Origin: Plebeiibacterium sediminum
Lineage (GTDB): Bacteria > Bacteroidota > Bacteroidia > Bacteroidales > Marinilabiliaceae
Length of the DNA stretch: 64,000 nucleotides
Direction: 5' to 3'
Assembly: GCF_026013605.1 (NCBI RefSeq)
Contig: NZ_JAPDPJ010000011.1
Location: forward strand, 49,853 to 113,852
Position 1 is the first letter of the stretch. The number at the start of each line of letters is the position of its first letter. The translations under genes were made by a program, and so were the position numbers. Below the pieces are notes generated by a model. That model had not been told where the DNA came from and did no database searches. It worked only from the letters and a program-made list of their open reading frames with translations. This document shows positions 46,000 through 55,596 of this stretch, piece by piece.

Positions 46000-48555
46000 A
46001 TGAAACAATATATTTTGAAAAACAACATTTACATACTGCTAGTTGCGCTCTTTTTGGTTTCTTCAATTCAAACAAAAGCTGCAATTAAAGATACTTGTCC
46101 TTTTTCGGTAAATGCTACAAACCTAACAGTCTGGAATGGTGAGGAATATATCCCCATCAATATCAAAGGAATCAACCTTGGAGTTGCATTGCCTGGAAAA
46201 TTTCCAAGTGAACTAACACCTACTTATGAAATGTATTACGAATGGTTTGATATGATTCGTCAGGCAGGTTTTAACACCATACGTTTATATACACTTCATT
46301 ATCCGAGATTTTATAAAGCTTTAAAAGATTACAACCTGGCTCATCCGCTTTCTCCTTTATTAATTTTACATGGAGTTTGGCTTGAAGAAGAATTAGAAGG
46401 ATATGATTCTGATTTATTTTATATGGAGGAAAGTTTTACTCAGGAAATTCACGACAATATTAATTGCATTCATGGGAATAATACAATTGAACATCGATAT
46501 GGTAAGGCCTATGGAACTTATGTTGATGATATTTCGCCATGGGTATTAGGTTACATAATCGGTAGAGAAGTTAGTCCTTATGAAATTCAAACTACGAATA
46601 GTAAAAATGATAATCTGAATTCTTACAGTGGAGAATATCTATCCATTCAAGGAGTAAATGCTGCTGAAGTATTTATAACTTCAATGCTTAACGAAGTTAT
46701 AAGCTATGAACAAACAAATTATCAAACACAACGACCTGTTAGCTTTTCTAGTTGGCCAACCTTAGATCCGTTGGATCACCCGGGAGAAACAACAACTGAT
46801 GAAGATGTTGCTTTTATAGAACTGGCAAATATCGATTACACAAATGCACCTGCAGGAATATTTATTAGCTATCATGCATATCCTTACTATCCTGATTTCA
46901 TAAGCCGAGAAGAAACATTTACAGGCTACAAAGATTATTTAGGACAAAATAGTTATTTAGGTTATTTAACTCACCTAAAAAATCATTATCCCAATGCCCC
47001 ATTAATTGTTGCTGAATTCGGGGTTCCTTCAAGCTGGGGCGTTGCCCATTATGCACAAAGCGGCATGAACCACGGTGGATTTGACGAATGGGGACAGGGA
47101 GATACAAATATTAGAATGTATAGCAACATTATGGAAGCTGGTTGTGGTGGAGGAATTATGTTTTCATGGATTGACGAATGGTTTAAAAGAACATGGATCA
47201 CTGACCCTATGGATTACTTAATGGATCGAAGAATTATTTGGCATAATATTACTGCTGCCGAACAAAACTTTGGTTTAATTGGATTTAAGAAGTCGGATGG
47301 TGGCTATACCCCATGGAATATTGATTGCCAGGATTGTTTAATTTCTGATGTTGAAGTTGATGCTGATTTCAAATTCTTTAAAACAAAATTTCAAACCGAA
47401 GAAGAATTTGGCCTTGACGATACACTTTGGATCAGTATTGATACTTATGATGCAGCTTTAGGTGAATCTATATTACCCAATGGAAAAAAAGTAAGCAACA
47501 GAGCTGAATTTGCCTTGATGATCACTGCATATAAAGCAGAGCTGTATGTAACAGAAGCTTATGATCTTTTTGGTATATGGTTTTATAATGTTTCTTCTGA
47601 CAAACAACTTTACCATTCTGTTGCTACAGATGGAGCCCCATGGAATATTGTAAGATGGAAAAATAACGAAGATGAAAACTACGTTCAATACATTGGTAGC
47701 ATGCAAGTCAACAGATTAAATCTGCCTACATCTTCTTTAGATGCCGTAAAAATTAATGGTACAAGTATAGAAGTAAGACTACCATGGACATTAATTAATG
47801 TTGTAGATCCCAGCGCACACAACGTAATGAATGATAACAGATCAACTTCTGAAACAGAACTTGCAGAAACTGATGGATTTTCTATGTCATTCTTTTATAA
47901 AGGAGCACAAATTAATACTACTGAAAGATACCTTTGGCCAGCCTGGAATCATGCTGAAAATACAGAAGCCTATAATAAAACATCTTATGAGGTTATTAAA
48001 AAAGAACTGCCATTTTTTGAAGGTGGTTTAATTGCTGCAATAGATAGTTTTACAATGAAAGCCTCTGAAAGTTTAAAAGTAAATGCCAATAATAGTCTAT
48101 TAAATAACGATTACAATTTTGATGGTGGAGATACATATTTATCAATTGTTGATAATCCTCAAGATGGTATTTTATTAATAAATGAGGATGGAACATTTAC
48201 TTATTCTCCAGAAGAGACATTTGTTGGTACTGATGTTTTTTCCTATCGTCTTTATTCTGGAATAAACCGTTCTGACATTGCTAGTGTAAAAATCAAGGTT
48301 GAAGGTACACCAAGCATTAAAGGTGAACTCATAAAAGTATCACCAAATCCATCTTCCGGTAATTTTAAATTCGAAGCATCGGCAACAATCAATAATATTG
48401 AAATATATGATACCCGCGGTCTTCAACTCCGCAATATTATAAGCAATACAAATACCGGAACCATTGATCTTACAGATCTACCATCCGGAAGCTATTTTGC
48501 GAAGTTTTACAGTGGAAAAGATCACTTAGTTAAAAGACTGGTACTGGTTAAATAG
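46000..48555 (+). CDS. T9SS-exported clan GH-A glycoside hydrolase
   Basis: An 851-residue protein; the ATG at 46000 begins a good signal peptide (cut near TKA/AI), while a TTG at 45973 would add nine residues. Residues about 30-440 form a TIM barrel like GH2/GH5 relatives: INIKGINLGVA, FNTIRLYTLHYP, a possible acid/base Glu190 in GYIIGREVSP and the nucleophile candidate Glu339 in IVAEFGVPSSWG. A beta-sandwich region follows, then a cadherin-like Ig domain (NDYNFDGGD, GTFTYSPEETFVGTDVFSYRL) and a T9SS type A tail with SPNPSSGNF. It probably acts outside the cell on the polymer made by this operon. Confidence 0.78.
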   Translation: MKQYILKNNIYILLVALFLVSSIQTKAAIKDTCPFSVNATNLTVWNGEEYIPINIKGINLGVALPGKFPSELTPTYEMYYEWFDMIRQAGFNTIRLYTLHYPRFYKALKDYNLAHPLSPLLILHGVWLEEELEGYDSDLFYMEESFTQEIHDNINCIHGNNTIEHRYGKAYGTYVDDISPWVLGYIIGREVSPYEIQTTNSKNDNLNSYSGEYLSIQGVNAAEVFITSMLNEVISYEQTNYQTQRPVSFSSWPTLDPLDHPGETTTDEDVAFIELANIDYTNAPAGIFISYHAYPYYPDFISREETFTGYKDYLGQNSYLGYLTHLKNHYPNAPLIVAEFGVPSSWGVAHYAQSGMNHGGFDEWGQGDTNIRMYSNIMEAGCGGGIMFSWIDEWFKRTWITDPMDYLMDRRIIWHNITAAEQNFGLIGFKKSDGGYTPWNIDCQDCLISDVEVDADFKFFKTKFQTEEEFGLDDTLWISIDTYDAALGESILPNGKKVSNRAEFALMITAYKAELYVTEAYDLFGIWFYNVSSDKQLYHSVATDGAPWNIVRWKNNEDENYVQYIGSMQVNRLNLPTSSLDAVKINGTSIEVRLPWTLINVVDPSAHNVMNDNRSTSETELAETDGFSMSFFYKGAQINTTERYLWPAWNHAENTEAYNKTSYEVIKKELPFFEGGLIAAIDSFTMKASESLKVNANNSLLNNDYNFDGGDTYLSIVDNPQDGILLINEDGTFTYSPEETFVGTDVFSYRLYSGINRSDIASVKIKVEGTPSIKGELIKVSPNPSSGNFKFEASATINNIEIYDTRGLQLRNIISNTNTGTIDLTDLPSGSYFAKFYSGKDHLVKRLVLVK

Positions 48556-48571
48556 AAAAATATAGACATAA

Positions 48572-48610
48572 ACAAAAGGTGTTGGATTCATAAAATCCAA
48601 CACCTTTTGT
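48572..48610. terminator. Strong bidirectional hairpin terminator
   Basis: A perfect 17-bp stem (48572-48588 with 48594-48610, core GGTGTTGGATT) and a 5-base loop lie between convergent genes. The stem itself has A-runs at its base, so it can end both the polysaccharide operon and the def gene. Confidence 0.88.
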
Positions 48611-48632
48611 TATATCTTATAATCAGTAATCT

Positions 48633-49184
48633 TTAAGCCGTCTTAATTTTATAAGAAACACTCACTTTACCTTTTGTTATTGCGGCAAGTTTTCCCTTTA
48701 AAAATCTCTTTTTTAAAGGAGATAAATGATCTACAAATAACTTTCCTTCAAGGTGATCATATTCATGTTGAACAACTCTGGCTATAAACCCATCCAGCTC
48801 TTCTACTACCAACTCAAAATTCTCATCTTCATATTCTACCTTAATCTTAGTTGGTCTTTTCACATCTTCCCTAATACCCGGTAAACTCAAACAACCTTCA
48901 GATTCATTACATTCTTCCTCACCAAATTCTGTAATAATAGGGTTAATCAACACCTTTTTCCATCCTTTACATTCTGGAAAATCTTCAGCTAATACATCTG
49001 CATCAATCACAATTAAACGAATGGATTCGCCTATTTGAGGAGCTGCTAATCCTACGCCATCTGATTTATACATGGTTTGCCACATATTATCGATCAACTC
49101 TTTTAATCCCTTGTAATCCTCATCAATTTCTTCAGCCACCTTTCTTAAAACCGGATGGCCATAAACTACAACTGGTAATATCAT
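48633..49184 (-). CDS. def: Peptide deformylase
   Basis: A 183-residue enzyme with all three metal motifs: [18 protein letters not shown] (metal Cys) and QHEYDHLEG (HExxH). It removes the formyl group from the N-terminal Met of new proteins, with a metal (usually Fe2+) as cofactor. Its ATG overlaps the ruvX stop by four bases (ATGA arrangement), so the two genes are translationally coupled. Confidence 0.97.
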   Translation of the reverse strand: MILPVVVYGHPVLRKVAEEIDEDYKGLKELIDNMWQTMYKSDGVGLAAPQIGESIRLIVIDADVLAEDFPECKGWKKVLINPIITEFGEEECNESEGCLSLPGIREDVKRPTKIKVEYEDENFELVVEELDGFIARVVQHEYDHLEGKLFVDHLSPLKKRFLKGKLAAITKGKVSVSYKIKTA

Positions 49185-49606
49185 AATTTAAAATTTCCTT
49201 TCTGTTCTAAATAAGTTTGTAGAATGATTGTTGCACTAATTTTGTCAACTAACGATTTATCCTGTCGTGCTTTCTTCTTTAGTCCTCCATCTATCATAGC
49301 CTGAAAAGCAATTTTGGAAGTAAATCGTTCATCCACCCATACAACATTCATATTGGGGAATTTGTTTCTTAATCGATTAAAAAAAGGCTTTATGTATTTC
49401 ATTGATTCAGAATCCTGTCCGTTAATTTGCTTTGGATATCCTAATACAATCAACTCAACATCTTCTGATGCCATATACTTTTCCAGGTAATCTATTAAAG
49501 TATGTGATGGCACAGTTTCTAATCCGTTTGCAACAATCTGTAATGGATCTGTTACTGCCAACCCTGATTTTTTACGCCCATAATCAATGGCTAAAATTCT
49601 TCCCAC
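49181..49606 (-). CDS. ruvX: Putative pre-16S rRNA nuclease / Holliday junction resolvase-like (YqgF/RuvX)
   Basis: A 141-residue protein with the YqgF start [20 protein letters not shown] and later [13 protein letters not shown] and VDERFTS. The frame stays open to an ATG at 49681, but I choose the GTG at 49606. It gives the normal family length (about 138 residues), and a minus-strand -7 box at 49627-49634 lies just upstream, so the longer version would start before the transcript. Family members process the 5' end of 16S rRNA. Confidence 0.88.
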   Translation of the reverse strand: MGRILAIDYGRKKSGLAVTDPLQIVANGLETVPSHTLIDYLEKYMASEDVELIVLGYPKQINGQDSESMKYIKPFFNRLRNKFPNMNVVWVDERFTSKIAFQAMIDGGLKKKARQDKSLVDKISATIILQTYLEQKGNFKL

Positions 49607-49626
49607 TCTATATTTTTTTTGAAGTA

Positions 49627-49634
49627 CAAAAGTA
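49627..49634 (-). promoter_or_regulatory. Candidate -7 box for ruvX-def
   Basis: Read on the minus strand this is TACTTTTG, a perfect TAnnTTTG. Transcription would start near 49620, about 14 bases before the GTG at 49606. No clear -33 box is present. Confidence 0.45.
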
Positions 49635-49795
49635 ATTGTTTTTGTGCAGATTAAAAACGATGCTACATAATCAATGAACAATCTTACTTAAATTACCTTA
49701 AAAAGAGAGTGATTTAATAAATTATCACTTAAATTTAGCATATCACTTTAAAATCTATTAACCTGTACATAACTCAATCAACATCACAATTTCAT

Positions 49796-52015
49796 ATGGA
49801 ATCAAAAAGTAAAGGCTTTGGCACTGCTCCTGTATTTTTTACAGCCATCTCAACAATTCTGGGAGCAATACTCTTTTTAAGATTTGGTTATGCTGTTGGA
49901 ACCATTGGTTTCTGGGGTGTTATCGGAATTATCATACTGGGGCATTTAGTAACCATACCTACTGCTTTAGCAATTTCTGAAATTGCCACTAATAAAAGAG
50001 TTGAAGGAGGAGGCGAATATTTTATTATTTCAAGATCATTTGGACTAAATATCGGAGCCACTATTGGCTTTGCACTATATCTATCTCAGGCAATTAGTGT
50101 GGCTTTTTATATTATTGCTTTTACCGAATCCTTTGAATTTCTGTTTTCATATTTAAAAGATATTGTTGGCTTTGAACTACCTCGACAAATCATAAGTATA
50201 CCGGCTATGCTGGGATTGGCATTACTAATTGTAAAAAAAGGTGCCAACCTGGGGGTAAAAGCTTTATACTTTGTTATTGCTATTTTATTTATCTCCATTA
50301 CTTGCTTTTTCTTTGGCAGCACAGATCATGCTTCAATGTCTGAGTTTTCTCTATTTTCGGCAGAGTTTAGGAATACCGGTCAGTTTTTTGCTGTTTTTGC
50401 CATTGTATTCCCTGCATTTACAGGAATGACAGCTGGTGTGGGTTTATCCGGAGATTTAAAAAATCCTGCTAAATCAATTCCTCTTGGTACAACTGCTGCC
50501 ACATTTGCTGGTATGATAATTTATATGTTCATCGTATATAAACTGGCTCTTTCTGCAAATATTGAAGATTTAACCAACAACCAGTTAATAATGGCAAAAA
50601 TTGCCATTGGTGGTCTGATTATAGTCCCTCTCGGATTGGCAGCCTCTACGATCTCTTCAGCCTTAGGTTCTATTATGGTAGCACCAAGAACTTTGCAGGC
50701 GCTTGCTGTAGATCACTCTTTTCCTTCTAGAAAATTAAATGTGTGGTTGGCTAAATCCCGAAAATCAGATGGAGAACCACTAAATGCATCACTGGTTACA
50801 TCTATTATTGCCCTGATTTTTGTAGCCATGGGCAATGTGGATGCAGTAGCTGAAATCATATCTATGTTTTTTATGGTAACTTATGGATCATTGTGTCTTA
50901 TTTCATTCCTGAACCACTTTGGTGCATCACCTTCTTATCGCCCTCACTTTAAATCAAGATGGTATATTTCACTAATTGGTTTTATTACTTCGGTATGGGT
51001 GATGTTTAAAATCAATACACCTTATGCTTTTATTTCGGTAATATTAATGACCGGAATATATCTGTATATCAATAGTTATCACAAAAACAGAAAAGGATTG
51101 GAGGCTATATTTGTAAACACCATCTTTCAATTGAATAAAAATCTTCAGGTATATTTACAAAAATCAGGAAACAAGAAAACAAAAAAAGAATGGAGACCTA
51201 GTGCTGTTTGCATCTCAAAAGATTCTTTTAAACGAAATACAGCATTCAAACTACTTAACTGGATATCGTACAAATATGGCTTTGGCACTTACATTCATCT
51301 GATTGAGGGTTATTACTCAAGAAAAACACACGAACAAGCTGGCAATGAATTGAGTCGATTGATTGATCGTTTTGGAAGAATTGAAAACCATGTATACGTA
51401 GATACTTTAATTTCCCCAAGTTATACATCTGCGGTAGCTCAAACTATTCAGGTTCCTGGTATTGCCGGAATGGAAAACAATATGGTAATATTTGAATATG
51501 ATAAAGAAAAACCGGATAATCTGGATCATATTATTGATAATTTTGGATTGGTTAAATCGGGTAATTTTGATATCTGTATATTAGGAACTGCAGCAAAACA
51601 AATTGAATATAACAGCAATATCAATGTTTGGATCAGAAGTATAGACACTGACAATGCAAACTTAATGATCATGTTGAGTTTTATTATACTGGGGCATCCG
51701 GATTGGAAAAAAGCGAACATTAAAATATTTGAAACCTGTAAACCCGGACAAGAAAAAGAAACATTTGAAAGAATGGAAGAACTGGTAAAATCGGGAAGAC
51801 TACCAATCACATCCAAAAACATTCAGATTATTACCGAAAAGGAAAACATGAGCATCAAGAGCCTTATCAATGAAAAATCTGCAGACGCAGGTTTAACCAT
51901 ATTAGGTTTCAGAGGTGATCAGCTCAAATTCGAGAATAAAGAACTATTTACTGGATATGATAATTTGGGAACTGTTTTATTTGTTAATTCTCACCATCAG
52001 GTTGAAATAGAATAA
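49796..52015 (+). CDS. Cation-chloride cotransporter-like APC permease (SLC12-like)
   Basis: A 739-residue protein. Residues about 1-440 hold twelve membrane helices and start FFTAISTILGAILFLRFGYAVG, the pattern of the amino acid/cation-chloride cotransporter group. The conserved EGGGEYFIISRSFG and GDLKNPAKSIPLGT are also present. The remaining 300 residues are a cytosolic domain, as in SLC12-type proteins (K-Cl and Na-K-Cl cotransport). The substrate in bacteria is not certain, and amino acids remain possible. It is monocistronic and converges on the U32 gene. Confidence 0.85.
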   Translation: MESKSKGFGTAPVFFTAISTILGAILFLRFGYAVGTIGFWGVIGIIILGHLVTIPTALAISEIATNKRVEGGGEYFIISRSFGLNIGATIGFALYLSQAISVAFYIIAFTESFEFLFSYLKDIVGFELPRQIISIPAMLGLALLIVKKGANLGVKALYFVIAILFISITCFFFGSTDHASMSEFSLFSAEFRNTGQFFAVFAIVFPAFTGMTAGVGLSGDLKNPAKSIPLGTTAATFAGMIIYMFIVYKLALSANIEDLTNNQLIMAKIAIGGLIIVPLGLAASTISSALGSIMVAPRTLQALAVDHSFPSRKLNVWLAKSRKSDGEPLNASLVTSIIALIFVAMGNVDAVAEIISMFFMVTYGSLCLISFLNHFGASPSYRPHFKSRWYISLIGFITSVWVMFKINTPYAFISVILMTGIYLYINSYHKNRKGLEAIFVNTIFQLNKNLQVYLQKSGNKKTKKEWRPSAVCISKDSFKRNTAFKLLNWISYKYGFGTYIHLIEGYYSRKTHEQAGNELSRLIDRFGRIENHVYVDTLISPSYTSAVAQTIQVPGIAGMENNMVIFEYDKEKPDNLDHIIDNFGLVKSGNFDICILGTAAKQIEYNSNINVWIRSIDTDNANLMIMLSFIILGHPDWKKANIKIFETCKPGQEKETFERMEELVKSGRLPITSKNIQIITEKENMSIKSLINEKSADAGLTILGFRGDQLKFENKELFTGYDNLGTVLFVNSHHQVEIE

Positions 52016-52343
52016 AACAACATCCCAAATTATTACTTTGTGATATACAAAATAAATCTGGTTATTAGTAACAACAGGCAGTAGTTTACCTATGTTTTGC
52101 AGATATATTATGAGTTAGTTAAGTTCTGATGTCCAGTACATTTTCACCCCAAGGTAAGACACTAAGTAAAAATAAATCTTAGTGCCATTCTGTCTTTGTG
52201 GTGATATTAAATCATAACAAGTACTTTAGGTTTGAATGATAACAGAACTTTGGCCAAAATAGCAACGATATTTTAACCTAAAGCCTCAAACAAATATCAA
52301 AAACTTAAATAACCAAGTATTTGGCATTTATTACTACCACCAA
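52016..52343. other. Intergenic region with an extended inverted repeat
   Basis: No gene is visible in this spacer between convergent genes. Within it, 52160-52166 (CACTAAG) pairs with 52178-52184, and the outer arms TCACC (52144-52148) and GGTGA (52200-52204) also match. The wording (AAGACACTAAG with CTTAGTG and GTCTTTGTGGTGA) suggests a dispersed intergenic repeat. It could also act as a terminator for both genes. Confidence 0.5.
52144..52204. repeat. Inverted repeat, possible dispersed intergenic element
   Basis: Two nested stems (5 bp outer, 7 bp inner with an 11-base loop) interrupted by mismatches. The sequence is more G-rich than its surroundings. Only one copy is seen in this window, so the call as a repeat family is not proven. 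Confidence 0.35.
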
Positions 52344-54323
52344 CTAGCTTAAACCTCGCTTAAAATTAAACGTAGTTGACGGTTGAAGTTGCTCTGAAGC
52401 TTTAAACTTTTTAAAGAGTTTTACAGGTAAATGTTTTGATGGTGTTTCTGTTCTAAGATCAAATAAGAATCTTGAGAATCCATCCTTCATTAATGATTTT
52501 GAATACTGTAATAAGGCCACAGGAGTTTTTGAATATACAGATGTCATTCCATTGCGAACATATCTCTTAAACTCCTTGTCTGTATTATCTTTAAATTCAT
52601 CATCGTTATTATAAACAGATACCGGCATACGAGCAAAAAACAATTCCGGATTTGCATACATCGATACAATTCCATCTCTTGAAGTACCTCGCTGTAAATT
52701 TTCATAATCACTTTCAACCGGATAAATTGTTTGAGCTACACCTAAAGATTTGATACCCTTGATTGCTGCGTCATTATAAGTATAAACTCTTTCATTAGTT
52801 ATGATATTTACACCCTTAGGAAACAAATCGAATTGCGACAAGTGACTAATTACAAAATTCTTCAATCCTTTTCGAATCAACCATTTTACATTTTGTTGCA
52901 TCTGCTGCAAATGATTCTCAGAGATAAAACCGGGGATTTCTATATAAAACCTGAATATATTATTCTTAAAAAATGGGCTATCAAAAGGTATTTTTCGCCA
53001 TTCATCTTTTGGTAAATCAAGGAATATACCTTTAAAATCATCTACTCTTAACTTCCTAAGCCATTCCAAATTATCAATTCGAACAAAAAACTCAGGTTTT
53101 GAACTATTTTGATTTCGTATTTGAATATCCTGACGAATCTTACGTTTAAAAGCACCGCTTATAGGCTTTGTATTTTCTTTTTTAAGAAACTCAAACTTGC
53201 TGGGAAAATTCCTCGATGGCAATCCAATTAAATAAACATCATTACCTTTTACAATATCTTTTTCAGTGTAAACTTCCACTTCATTTCCTTTAGCCTCAAA
53301 CTCCTTAACTTTCACAGAAACGGAATCTCCCACTTTATTTACAACCCTAAGTTGCTGCCCCTTTTCTAGGTCCATATCCGTTTGTAAAACAAAACCTTCA
53401 TCTAAAAGTCTCTTTACTTTTCCCAGGTAAATTCCGTTATTGGTTTTATCAGAGATAGAACCTTTAACTTTTCCTCCCATGAAATAGTCGGTTTTCTCTC
53501 TACCAAAGTCCCATTTCAGAAGTTCTTCTGCTTCTTTTATTTTTGAATGATCATCAATCGCCATTCTGTATGCCTGAGCAACCCTGTAAACATAAGATGC
53601 AGATTTCATCCTACCCTCAATTTTAAGAGATGCTACATTCATTCTGGCAAAGTCAGGAACCATACTAATTTGTTGATTATCTTTCAATGAAAATATGGCA
53701 TGATCCTTTCCATTATCTTTAAATACTCTTCGACAAGGTTGTGTACACTGACCTCGATTGGCTCCCTTGCCTCCCAGATAACTACTGAATAAACATAAAC
53801 CAGAAAATGAATAACACAAAGCTCCGTGAACAAAGATCTCAACCTCACTTTCTGAGTTTTGCATAATCTTTTCTAACTCAGGATGAGTTAATTCCCGAGC
53901 CATGATAACTCGTTCAAAACCATTTTTCTTTGAAAAATTGGCTCCCATAGAATTATGGTTAGCCATTTGGGTACTGGCATGAATCGTTAAATTAGGAAAG
54001 AACTTTTTGGCCAGATACCACACTCCCCAATCTTGTATAATTACAGCACTAACTTTGGTTTGTGACAGAAAATTCAGAACATCTAAAAGTTCCGGAATCT
54101 CTGCATTCTTAATCACCGTATTAAGTGTTACGTAGATTTTTACACCATGCTTTTCTGCAATATCTAACATGGTAACTAACTGTGGATTCGAAAAATTTAC
54201 AGCCCTTCCTCTGGCATTAAATTGTTTCAATCCTAAAAATATGGCATCAGCTCCACCTTCTATTGCAGCATGAAAAGCTTCTATATTCCCTGCAGGAATT
54301 AATAATTCTGGTTTAAAATCCAT
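52344..54323 (-). CDS. U32 family peptidase-like protein
   Basis: A 659-residue protein starting FKPELLIPAGNIEAFHAAIEGGADAIFLGL, with the U32 signature EVEIFVHGALCYSFSGLCLFS near residues 161-181 and the cysteines GQCTQPCR that follow. Known relatives (RlhA, UbiU/V, YegQ-like) use these cysteines to bind an Fe-S cluster and serve in RNA or ubiquinone hydroxylation; older annotations call them collagenases. The long C-terminal part matches the RlhA-type layout, so 23S rRNA hydroxylation is a plausible role. The exact function cannot be fixed. Confidence 0.88.
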   Translation of the reverse strand: MDFKPELLIPAGNIEAFHAAIEGGADAIFLGLKQFNARGRAVNFSNPQLVTMLDIAEKHGVKIYVTLNTVIKNAEIPELLDVLNFLSQTKVSAVIIQDWGVWYLAKKFFPNLTIHASTQMANHNSMGANFSKKNGFERVIMARELTHPELEKIMQNSESEVEIFVHGALCYSFSGLCLFSSYLGGKGANRGQCTQPCRRVFKDNGKDHAIFSLKDNQQISMVPDFARMNVASLKIEGRMKSASYVYRVAQAYRMAIDDHSKIKEAEELLKWDFGREKTDYFMGGKVKGSISDKTNNGIYLGKVKRLLDEGFVLQTDMDLEKGQQLRVVNKVGDSVSVKVKEFEAKGNEVEVYTEKDIVKGNDVYLIGLPSRNFPSKFEFLKKENTKPISGAFKRKIRQDIQIRNQNSSKPEFFVRIDNLEWLRKLRVDDFKGIFLDLPKDEWRKIPFDSPFFKNNIFRFYIEIPGFISENHLQQMQQNVKWLIRKGLKNFVISHLSQFDLFPKGVNIITNERVYTYNDAAIKGIKSLGVAQTIYPVESDYENLQRGTSRDGIVSMYANPELFFARMPVSVYNNDDEFKDNTDKEFKRYVRNGMTSVYSKTPVALLQYSKSLMKDGFSRFLFDLRTETPSKHLPVKLFKKFKASEQLQPSTTFNFKRGLS

Positions 54324-54349
54324 CTTCTTTCCTTATCATCAATTTGATG

Positions 54350-54357
54350 CAAAAATA
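54350..54357 (-). promoter_or_regulatory. Candidate -7 box for the U32 gene
   Basis: The minus strand reads TATTTTTG, a perfect TAnnTTTG, 27 bases from the ATG at 54323. It implies a leader of about 20 bases. No convincing -33 TTG. Confidence 0.4.
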
Positions 54358-54420
54358 AGAAAAGAAGATGGAAGTACGAAGTACATTATTTGAATGTAAA
54401 ATTTCTTTATGATAAAACGA

Positions 54421-55410
54421 TCAGAACTTAAGAATAGACTCTATTTCATTAAGCTCCTCTCTTGAAAATTCTATATTAGTAAGTGTTCCTAAATTATCAT
54501 TAAGCTGTTTTACTGAGCTAGCACCAACCAGAACTGAGGTTACTCTCGGATCCTTTAGCAGCCATGCAATAGCCATTTGCGCTAACGACTGTCCTCTTAA
54601 CTGAGCAATTGAATTCAACTTTTTTATAGCCTCCAACTTTTCTGTAGACAGATGCTCTTGCTTTAAGAAGTGATTTTTACTCATTCTTGAGCCTTCAGGA
54701 ATACCATTTATGTAGCGATTGGTAAGAAGTCCCTGAGCTAAAGGAGAAAAAGCAATCAATCCCATTCCTCTTTTATCCAAAACATCAAGCAACTCGGGTT
54801 CAACCCAACGTTCAAACATACTATATCGAGCCTGATGAATTAAACATGGTGTGCCTAATTCTCTTAAAATAGACTCAGCTTCTCTGGTTTTATCAGCTGG
54901 ATAATTCGAGATTCCTGCATACAGCGCTTTTCCTTGTCGAACTGCATGATCCAATGCTTTCATGGTTTCTTCCAATGGCGTTTCAGGATCAAAACGATGA
55001 GAATAGAAAATATCCACATATTCCAGATTCATTCGTTTTAAACTTTGATCTAAACTTGCCAGTAAGTTTTTGCGGGATCCCCACTCACCATATGGTCCGG
55101 GCCACATGTAATATCCAGCTTTGGTTGAAATAATCATCTCATCGCGATAAGCTTTTAAGTGCTTGTTTAGTATCGAACCAAAATTTTCTTCAGCACTACC
55201 AGGCTCTGGTCCATAATTATTGGCCAGATCAAAATGAGTAATCCCTTTATCAAAAGCTTCAAATATGATGGCTTTACTATTTTCATATATATCAACAGAT
55301 CCGAAGTTATGCCATAAGCCCAAAGAGATAGCCGGTAATTTAATTCCACTTCTACCGCACCTTTGGTAAATCATTTCATCGTATCTGGTTTTGTTTGCGT
55401 AATGTTCCAT
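54421..55410 (-). CDS. Aldo/keto reductase (YghZ-like)
   Basis: A 329-residue (alpha/beta)8 enzyme. Catalytic residues can be placed: Asp in FDLANNYG with Tyr of the same motif, Lys in STKAGY, and His in YSHRFD. The MWPGPYGEWGSRKNL segment is a mark of the YghZ / L-glyceraldehyde-3-phosphate reductase subgroup. It probably reduces small aldehydes with NADPH. It stands alone with 186 bases of spacer upstream. Confidence 0.92.
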   Translation of the reverse strand: MEHYANKTRYDEMIYQRCGRSGIKLPAISLGLWHNFGSVDIYENSKAIIFEAFDKGITHFDLANNYGPEPGSAEENFGSILNKHLKAYRDEMIISTKAGYYMWPGPYGEWGSRKNLLASLDQSLKRMNLEYVDIFYSHRFDPETPLEETMKALDHAVRQGKALYAGISNYPADKTREAESILRELGTPCLIHQARYSMFERWVEPELLDVLDKRGMGLIAFSPLAQGLLTNRYINGIPEGSRMSKNHFLKQEHLSTEKLEAIKKLNSIAQLRGQSLAQMAIAWLLKDPRVTSVLVGASSVKQLNDNLGTLTNIEFSREELNEIESILKF

Positions 55411-55596
55411 TTTTAGTTGATTTTTATTTCCTCATGAACCTCGCTAAATCTGATCTTTTTTCCAGGCGAAAATCAATTGATTTCGCCGATTTAACGATTC
55501 TTATAGCTCGTTTCATATTTTTAGATCGGTAATTTTATTTATAGATTTCTAATTCAGCGTTTGTTGCGAAGTACTGATATTATAATCCTCTTTTAA

